A stretch of DNA of 64,000 nt from Bathynomus jamesi (lineage: Eukaryota; Arthropoda; Malacostraca; Isopoda; Cirolanidae): contig JAJOZX010002356.1 of NCBI GenBank assembly GCA_023014485.1, positions 620,001 through 684,000 on the forward strand, written 5' to 3'. This document shows positions 57,850 to 64,000 of the stretch, piece by piece. Position 1 is the first letter of the stretch. Each line of letters opens with the position of its first letter. Both the position numbers and the translations under genes were made by a program. The notes below the pieces were generated by a model. That model ran no database searches. It had not been told where the DNA came from and saw nothing but the letters and a program-made list of their open reading frames with translations.

Positions 57850-58922
57850 TTAAACTATACCCAATCTATCAACATATGCGTCTAATCGATTTTTAAACAT
57901 GTTTATAGACGTGCTACTAATTACTTCTACTGGCAAACTATTCCAGCTATTTACTATTCTATGCGTAAAAAAGTTTTTCGCAACTGCTGTCTCGAACCTT
58001 CTACTTGTCAACTTACACCCGTTATTTCTAGTCCTATTATATTGAGATATTTCGAAAAAGCTATCTCTATCTACGTTATCGAACCCATTCATAATTTTGA
58101 AAACCTGGATTAGATCACCCCTTAACCTCCTAGTCTCGAGTGTTGTCAGTTTTAACTCCTTAAGCCTATCCTCGTACGACTTTGACCTAAGCGAGGGAAT
58201 CATCTTAGTTGCTCGTCTTTGAACTCTTTCGATTTTGTCTATGTCTTTGCGCATATGCGGATTCCAAAATTGGACCACGTACTCCAAATGGGGTCTAACT
58301 AATGATTTATAAAGAGGAACTATAATATCGCGCGATTTGTACTCAAAATTTCGAGCTATAAAACCTAACACTTTGTTCGCCTTATTGACCGCTGCTGTAC
58401 TTTGTTTCGCTACTTTTAAATCACCAGTGACTATAACTCCTAAATCTTTTTCCTGCTCTACGCTTGTTAAATCTTTCCCTGACATACTATACCCAAAATT
58501 ACCGTTACGCGAACCTACATGCAAAATTTTGCACTTATCAACGTTAAATCTCATTTGCCATGTGACTGACCAATCAACGATTTTATTCAGATCTTCCTGA
58601 ATTTTACCTCTATCTTCGTCATTAATCGCCCTACCACCCAGCTTCGTGTCATCCGCAAACTTTGAAACTGTACTGACTAGGCCGACATCTAAATCGTTAA
58701 TATATATAAGAAAAAGCAAGGGCCCAATACAGAACCCTGAGGAATGCCACTCGCTACATTAGCCCAACACGACTCCGCTCCATCAACGACCACCCTCTGT
58801 TTCCTACCTCGCAACCACTCTTCTAGCCAGTTTATTACTACACCCCTGATTCCATGAGCCTTAGTTTTTTCAATGAGTCTTTTGTGCGGCACGGTGTCAA
58901 ACGCTTTTTGAAAATCTAAATA
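57850..58922 (-). pseudogene. CR1-like reverse transcriptase, C-terminal part
   Basis: The frame from 58922 shows YLDFQKAFDTVPHKRL and SGIPQGSVLGP. After a shift near 58700 it continues with INDLD, KFADDTKLGG (the catalytic ADD), KCKILHVGS and ERVQRRATKMIPSL, and ends LPVEVISS to DAYVDRLG. The order is that of CR1-group ORF2 proteins. The N-terminal part continues at 60310-60800 beyond the hAT insertion. Confidence 0.88.
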
Positions 58923-59368
58923 CACTACATCAGTGATGTAATCGAGACCACCAAGTCCGAGATCGAGACCGAGACCGAGACCTGTTCCTGTGAGACCAAG
59001 ATCGAGACCGAGATCAAAGGTTCGAGATCGAGATCTACCTTCCGAGATCGAGACCCTTAAAATTCGAGACCGAGATCGAGATCGAGACCAAGCTCATGCC
59101 CTTTCAATTTGTTTTACACTACTATGGAAATTAGACTATGTTAAGTATATTAATAAACTAATAACTACTTTCTCAGATGTAGTGTGTTGAATGCAAAAAG
59201 TGTAGCCTATAAATTAACAAATGAATATATATATACGTACTTTTTATTTATTTACTTCTTTTATATCTGTTACAGAAGGTTTAATGAACGTACCCACTAC
59301 CCAGTTTGACTTGTGCATTTATTTAAAGCATGATAGGTGCTCATTACACTTAAGGAACATCAGCATGC

Positions 59369-59788
59369 TCAGAAGATCTGCTGAAGTTCGACTTCTGTGG
59401 GCCTCATTATTATGCCTCCATGGCTAAATACACGCTCAATTGAAGCACTAGAGGCAAGCACTGTTAAAACAGTCATGGCAATATTGGCCAGTGATGGGAA
59501 TTTATCCCTTTTCTGGTGCCAAAACTTTATTGGAGAGCAGTTGTCTAAAATATGAGATTCATTGATCTCTAAGAGGTACCGCCGCAACTGTTCCCTGCGG
59601 TTCAAAATCTTCCCAGTTTCAACGTTATTCTGCTTGGACCGATAGCTTTGATATTTTGCCATTAGTCTCGGAACTTTGGTTTGACTCTGTTTTATTTCGT
59701 CATCGCTGCTGTGAGAATGAGCACTGTCTCTCTGTATCCGCTCATTCTCCGTGCTTGAGTTTCCTGTATAGCATTTTTCCAACACCAT
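59369..59788 (-). pseudogene. hAT transposase C-terminal dimerisation domain
   Basis: The string FWHQKRDKFPSLANIAMTVL, followed by ASSASIERVFSHGG, is the conserved hATC motif. Only about 139 residues survive; the BED finger and catalytic part are gone, so the element depends on a relative in trans. Confidence 0.9.
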
Positions 59789-59854
59789 TTCTATGAAAAA
59801 TAAATTGACATATCGGTACTATAAACAGAGGCATGGCAATTAGCATAAGGTCTA

Positions 59855-59858
<4 letters not shown>

Positions 59859-59914
<56 letters not shown>

Positions 59915-59921
59915 TATATAT
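59859..59921. repeat. TA dinucleotide microsatellite
   Basis: About thirty TA units with one interruption lie inside the hAT element. Confidence 0.97.
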
Positions 59922-60309
59922 GACATTAATTCAACATCCACTCAGCCCAAAGAGATCTATAATGAATTTTAATGATAAAAAATATACCAGTATAATGAAT
60001 TCTGTGATAATTTTAAAAATTTATAATGAAATTATAACAAGACAAACGTGGCAACTCAAAACAGGGTGACTGATTAGTGAATACCTAGTCCCTTACTTTT
60101 ACAAACTTTCATAAACATTCTGAATTGTGTCTGTTCAACCAAGCCACCATCATGAGTATGCCAATGACATGTATTTTTCATTACGGTCTCGAGAGGTCTC
60201 GAAGAGAAAAACCGAGACCGCGTCTGTCGAGACCGAGATCGAGACCGAGATCGAGATCTGCATATTGGGTCTCGAGATCGGTCTCGAGACCTACATCACT
60301 GCACTACAT

Positions 60310-60800
60310 CAACCGCCCGATGTCTATCGTAAACGTCAACCACGCTTTGGAAAAATTCTAAAAGATTAGTTAAGCAAGATTTGTTTCGCCTAAAACCGTG
60401 CTGCGTATTTCTAACTAGTTTATGCACTTCTAAGTGTTCGACTATACGATCCCTAATTATTGATTCCAGTAGCTTACCTACAACAGACGTTAAACTGATT
60501 GGCCTATAATTTCCCGCCGCACCTTTATCGCCTTTCTTAAAGATAGGTGTTACGTTTGCTAACTTGAAATTATCTGGTACGCACCCCTCAGAAATAGACG
60601 CATTAAAAAATCTTTGTTAGCGGCACAACAATGCTATCTTTTAATTCTTTTAGTTGTATGGGATATATGGAATCCGGACCCAGTGATTTACGCGTTTTCA
60701 TTTTATCAATATAGCGCATTACCTCCCCTTCACTAATCACAATATTATCCAAATATTACCATTATCAAAAGGTATTATGTCTATGACCGTAGAGATATTC
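60310..60800 (-). pseudogene. CR1-like reverse transcriptase, N-terminal part
   Basis: Minus-strand strings include KSLGPDSIYPIQLKEL, NFKLANVTPIFKKGDKG, GNYRPISLTSVVGKLLESII and HGFRRNKSCLTNL. They lead straight into the frame at 58922 once the hAT element is removed. There is a frame break near 60610. No endonuclease is seen, so the copy is 5'-truncated. Confidence 0.85.
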
Positions 60801-61005
60801 GTTACATTCTATAGTAAAAACTGACAGTATTATAATTGTGGGAGAGTGTATGTAATGTAAGCTTAGTAAAATGAGGTTTGGCTCATCTTTACGATTGAAA
60901 GGATACTGCGATGACGCGCAATGAGCATCCAAAATCCTAAAAAGGCGGGAAAACGCGAGTGCAATGATGCGGAGGTGATGTCACATGGCTCGGAGGTTGT
61001 AGGTA

Positions 61006-61554
61006 CCGAGTGATTACATTTGATCTTCCGATTTTAAAAACATTTACTTTGAAAAACTAACAAAGCTACAGCGAAAGGCAAAATATACAAATAAAGAAGA
61101 ACTCAAAAAGTTTTATTTACAAGCGATTGAAGTTCAATATGAGCTCCTTTTGTGGCTCTGCAGATCTCAAAGTGGTATTCTGTTTCCCTCCATATATTTT
61201 GTAACATATCATACTGAACTTTTCCAACAGCCTCACGTATAATTTCCTTCAAATGTTCCAAAGTTGTTGCCATTGGTGGAACAAAAACTTCATTTTTGAC
61301 AGACCCAAAGGAAGAAGTCAAAGGGGGATTAGATCAGGCGAACGAGCCGGCCAAGGAATGGGCGCCCCATGCCCGATCCAACGATCAGGCAATTGCTCAT
61401 TCAGGAATGTTGTAACCTCAATAGGAGCCACAAAAGGAGCTTGTAAATACAATCGAGTTCTTCTTTATTTGTATATCTTGCTTTTCGCTGTAGCTTTGTT
61501 AGTTTTTTCATAATTAAATGTTTAAAATCGCGAAGATCATTTGTAATCACCCGG
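61006..61554. mobile_element. Mariner/Tc1-type MITE with long inverted repeats, unit 3
   Basis: This is the 549-bp paralogue of 24334-24880, with TA at 61004-61005 and 61555-61556, both TIRs present and the transposase tail at 61103-61321 (minus). Confidence 0.87.
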
Positions 61555-61690
61555 TATAGAGAGGGGGTTAATGCGAAGAAGCGGATGTGCCACCATCGGA
61601 GTGCGACGAATCACGAATTGTCCGTAGTTCTATAATTTACGAGGTAAATTTGAACCAATCTGTACTAAAATACGAGTAAGGCAACCATAC

Positions 61691-61761
61691 CTGATTCGCT
61701 TTTGGTTTCTGCTTTTGGTTATCTGGCTTCCCTTTGGTTTTAGATTTATCCGATACCGCGA
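61691..61761 (-). CDS. Upstream exon of the PARP12-like gene (parental copy)
   Basis: A 71-bp stretch follows GCTTCTCTTTCAG and ends before donor GTATGG. Two bases complete a codon begun in an earlier exon, then the frame is open: AVSDKSKTKGKPDNQ, then KQKPKANQ. The donor is phase 0, matching the acceptor at 8710. The second halves of both fused exons are copies of it, which links it to the gene. It encodes a Lys-rich, probably disordered segment. Exons further upstream were not found. Confidence 0.65.
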
Positions 61762-61764
61762 CTG

Positions 61765-62202
61765 AAAGAGAAGCATGAAGGAGATTAGCCTCATATCAGT
61801 GACAATTCTGAGAAACACTTTTTTAAGAAATGATACAGTAAATGATACAGTTCGGAAAATAATTAGAATTTTATGAATATTCGTGAATGGAATGGTTTCG
61901 TGGACCAAGTATTGTACGACTTTCAATGTTATTACACATTTTACAATAAATTTAACCTACCGCTGTTAATTTTAAACAATTTATTGAACTATGTTGTCCG
62001 TAATTCATAAAAGAATAATTTGTAAATTGCAATGAATTGTCGTATTAAGGGTCCTACAGGAACAAAAGTCAATAAAGATATTAAAGTACAAATGGAATGA
62101 ACATGTGACATACAAAGTAAAGTGTCGCAACATCGAATTAAACTAACGAAAGACTTTCTACCTAATTATAAGAGTTGGTCAGAGGAACAAAGTATAAAAC
62201 TA
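61765..62202. other. Unique right flank
   Basis: This is the unduplicated sequence beyond the triplication. It is AT-rich with no recognised coding exon. Confidence 0.5.
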
Positions 62203-62480
62203 CAGAGTGTCCACAATGTCTCTTCACCCCAACGCATCTTGGCTAGTACCAAAGGTGCAGCTCCTTCAAAAAGGAACTGCACGATTGAATCGGTCCTGGA
62301 AGTCTGCACGAATATTTTCAATGGTTTTGCCATTACGTGGTCGCTCATGGACCCAGGTACTAGCCAATACGCGTTGTTCAATCGTATAGTTGCTGCTATC
62401 ACGCATTTCAAGTGGGTTTGAAAGAAAAACGAAACTCAGTTAGTATTTTACTGGGGTGACAAGACATTGTGGACACCCTG
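62203..62480. mobile_element. 278-bp mariner/Tc1-type MITE
   Basis: TA flanks it at 62201-62202 and 62481-62482. Inverted ends are CAGAGTGTCCACAATGTCT and CAGGGTGTCCACAATGTCT. The minus strand near 62400 reads SNYTIEQRVLASTWVHE and NGKTIENIRADFQDRFN, resembling the N-terminal helix-turn-helix of DUF4817-type transposases. It is an internally deleted derivative. Confidence 0.8.
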
Positions 62481-62701
62481 TAGTTGGGATAGGAGACAAG
62501 GAGTTGGAGTGAGATTCGTTTTCAGCTGCTGCATTAAGACCTTGGTCTGCTCGCAAATTAACTTAATAACCAATTTAATTACCGAATTAACTTATTAATT
62601 ATTATACAGCAGGGATGAAACATGGAGCTCTCAGGAACTCGCCAGTCACTGCAAGAGTGCAAGTAGGTCATTCCATGTCAGTTCAACGGCGAAAAAAACG
62701 T

Positions 62702-63297
62702 GATCATCACCGATTTTTTTGAAAATTGGCACACTTATAGACCTCTGTGAGAAAAACAGAAAGATGCTTCTTTCAACACTCTAGGTCATATGGTTGCAGA
62801 GATATGGCCCTTCGAATTTTGTTAAAAAAAAAGGTCAATTTCCAAGGTCATACCATATTTCAACATGAAATATCTCGGCTCCTATTGCACTTACAGAGAC
62901 CATTTAAACAATATTTTAAAGCTTTTAAGCAGATCTACAACTTTGTTTCTATTCATATTTTACCTCAGTGGTAAAAAAGGTTGATCTTATTTTTGTCCTT
63001 TGACCTTGTGTAGGTCATTTGATGTCAACCTATTTTTTTCTCCTTTCACCCAATTTTGTGTACATATGTCTACTTTAACCTAAAACACGAGTTTTAGTGT
63101 TGATTAAGTTAGTATAGACGCTACAGCCATTTCAATGGACCATACCCACCTCCATTTTGACCAAGTACCTTTTTCCACCAAACTTTGGAGCACCGTATCT
63201 TTGAAACTGTTTGAGCTAGTGTTGAGAAAAATACCATTAGATTTTTCTTACTGTAATATATAATGTCTGCTAATTTTTAAAAAAATCGGTAATTATC
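62702..63297. repeat. Foldback/MITE-like element of about 0.6 kb
   Basis: Inverted ends of about 29 bp (GATCATCACCGATTTTTTT on the left, GATAATTACCGATTTTTTT for the right end read inward) bound a stretch with no coding signal. No target duplication could be fixed. Confidence 0.55.
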
Positions 63298-63334
63298 TAA
63301 CCTAACCTAACCTAACCTAACCTAACCTAACCTA
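63297..63334. repeat. Interstitial arthropod telomere-type repeat (CCTAA)7
   Basis: Seven copies of CCTAA, the complement of TTAGG, stand directly beside the foldback element. TTAGG is the telomere repeat of most arthropods. Confidence 0.95.
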
Positions 63335-64000
63335 GTTATTTGGTCGAATAAGTATCCGGCCCTATTATAAATTTTTTTTTTTTTATATTTCATAGAATTA
63401 TATAATATAGGTAATTTAAATTACATAATTAATTAATTTATATAGACATTCAAAAGTGTGAAGAACTTCGAACCTGCTATCCTGTTTAAAGGTAAAGCTA
63501 TGTACGTATATAAGTACCTTATACTAGGCTATATGTACTACCCTATAGAATAAGTTCAGTTTTAAGAGTTAGACGAGTTTTAATAGAATTACTTAACTTT
63601 GTGTATTTATTCATTGTGTACAACAGTATGTACCCATGTGAAAATAAGCTTATTTAAACCTTGGACCAAGGATTTTTTTGGCATCTGTATTTATTCCAAT
63701 CTGTAAATCAAACTTCACATTTTTTTCTTGTTGCAGACCTCTGAAACAAGATCAGTAGGTCCCAAATTTTATTTGTGCCATCTAAGCAAAAATAGCTTTT
63801 AACAGGGTTGAATACAATGAATAATTATAATTGTATTTTTAATTAATTGATCCTAATTTCCATTAATTGCAATTGATTCAAAATAAAATAAAAATAAAGG
63901 TAATTGTAATTGATTTTTGAGCTATAACTGATTTAATTGATAATGTCAATTGTTAAAAATTATACCCCTAGATCGATCTGGCAGTCATACATCATCCAAT
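63335..64000. other. AT-rich DNA with no recognised feature
   Basis: I see no gene or named repeat here, only AT-rich sequence with A/T homopolymers. Confidence 0.5.

Larger units (their letters stand above)
58931..60301 (-). mobile_element. hAT element, internally deleted, inside the CR1-like LINE
   Basis: The element is 1371 bp, flanked by an exact 8-bp duplication CACTACAT (58923-58930 and 60302-60309). Inverted ends are CAGTGATGTA and TACATCACTG. Subterminal arrays of GAGATCGAGACC-type repeats occupy about 58943-59097 and, inverted, 60183-60292. The interior holds the hAT C-terminal domain on the minus strand and a TA microsatellite. The 8-bp duplication and the dimerisation domain fix the superfamily. 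Confidence 0.95.
57103..60827 (-). mobile_element. CR1-like LINE, 5'-truncated, interrupted by an hAT element
   Basis: This block of about 3.7 kb is absent from units 1 and 2. Its left end, the 3' end of the element, carries two TTATAATG repeats, like the short tandem tails of CR1 elements. The minus strand carries a CR1-type reverse transcriptase. The boundaries are approximate, since I cannot define a clean target duplication and about five unit bases seem lost. About 57120-57800 is 3' untranslated sequence. Confidence 0.82.
44689..61764. repeat. Tandem unit 3 of 3 (17.1 kb; core about 10 kb)
   Basis: The unit ends at GCGACTG (61764), after which unique sequence GAAAGAG begins. Removing the CACTG transposon, the 645-bp MITE and the CR1/hAT block leaves about 9967 bp. 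It is closest to unit 2. Confidence 0.93.

Noticed and set aside
58943..59097. CRISPR-like array of GAGATCGAGACC repeats
   Set aside because: Repeats are irregular, have no unique spacers of constant size, and lie as inverted subterminal arrays of an hAT element in a eukaryotic genome.
8655..61764. Triplication as three collapsed or misplaced haplotypes
   Set aside because: Each unit has private insertions and deletions and the junction exons are clean. I favour a true tandem array but cannot exclude misassembly without reads.

Overview
This window is eukaryotic, almost certainly arthropod, DNA. It is AT-rich with spliced genes, dominated by transposable elements of arthropod type (mariner, Jockey-like, I-like and CR1-like LINEs, BEL/Pao LTR element, hAT), and carries an interstitial run of the arthropod telomere pentamer TTAGG at 63297-63334. 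A ZAP/PARP12-like gene argues mildly for a non-insect arthropod (chelicerate or crustacean), but the species cannot be named from sequence alone.

Only one host gene is clearly recognisable: a minus-strand CCCH zinc-finger, WWE and PARP gene of the PARP12/ZC3HAV1 (ZAP) type. Its main exon (8709 to 5477) holds an N-terminal module of about 158 residues (winged-helix-like segment plus two CCCH fingers) repeated three times in tandem, then further CCCH fingers, two WWE domains and the first half of the PARP catalytic domain. The exon ends at a good splice donor at 5477/5476. Later exons were not found in the window. Three single-base frame breaks, all in homopolymers, interrupt the frame and may be assembly indels.

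From 8655 to 61764 the window is a tandem triplication of a core of about 10 kb (units 8655-25088, 25089-44688, 44689-61764). The unit is the large 5' intron of the PARP gene plus parts of the two flanking exons. Each internal junction fuses the two partial exons into a new 126-bp, phase-0 open exon with its own acceptor and donor (25018-25143 and 44618-44743). The parent upstream exon survives at 61691-61761. The gene therefore carries nested duplication at two scales.

The three units act as empty/filled-site controls for each other. Unit 1 alone carries a 6.65-kb I-like LINE (11-bp target duplication). Units 2 and 3 share a DNA transposon of about 2.73 kb with CACTGGTA termini and a 3-bp duplication, encoding a three-exon protein of a type I have only seen described as uncharacterised in arthropods. 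Unit 2 alone carries a 7.04-kb BEL/Pao LTR retrotransposon. Unit 3 alone carries a 645-bp CACTG-ended MITE at the same site as the BEL element, and a CR1-like LINE itself interrupted by a deleted hAT element. Every unit also has an oppositely oriented pair of degenerate Jockey-like LINEs, a 0.3-kb inverted repeat, a Tc1-like transposase remnant and a TA-flanked MITE. Shared insertions and a 39-bp microinversion show that units 2 and 3 are sisters and unit 1 is the outgroup.

The left flank (1-5476) holds a complete but dead mariner element (1915-3252) and otherwise no recognisable gene. The right flank (61765-64000) holds a small mariner-type MITE, a foldback element, the telomere-like array and AT-rich DNA.
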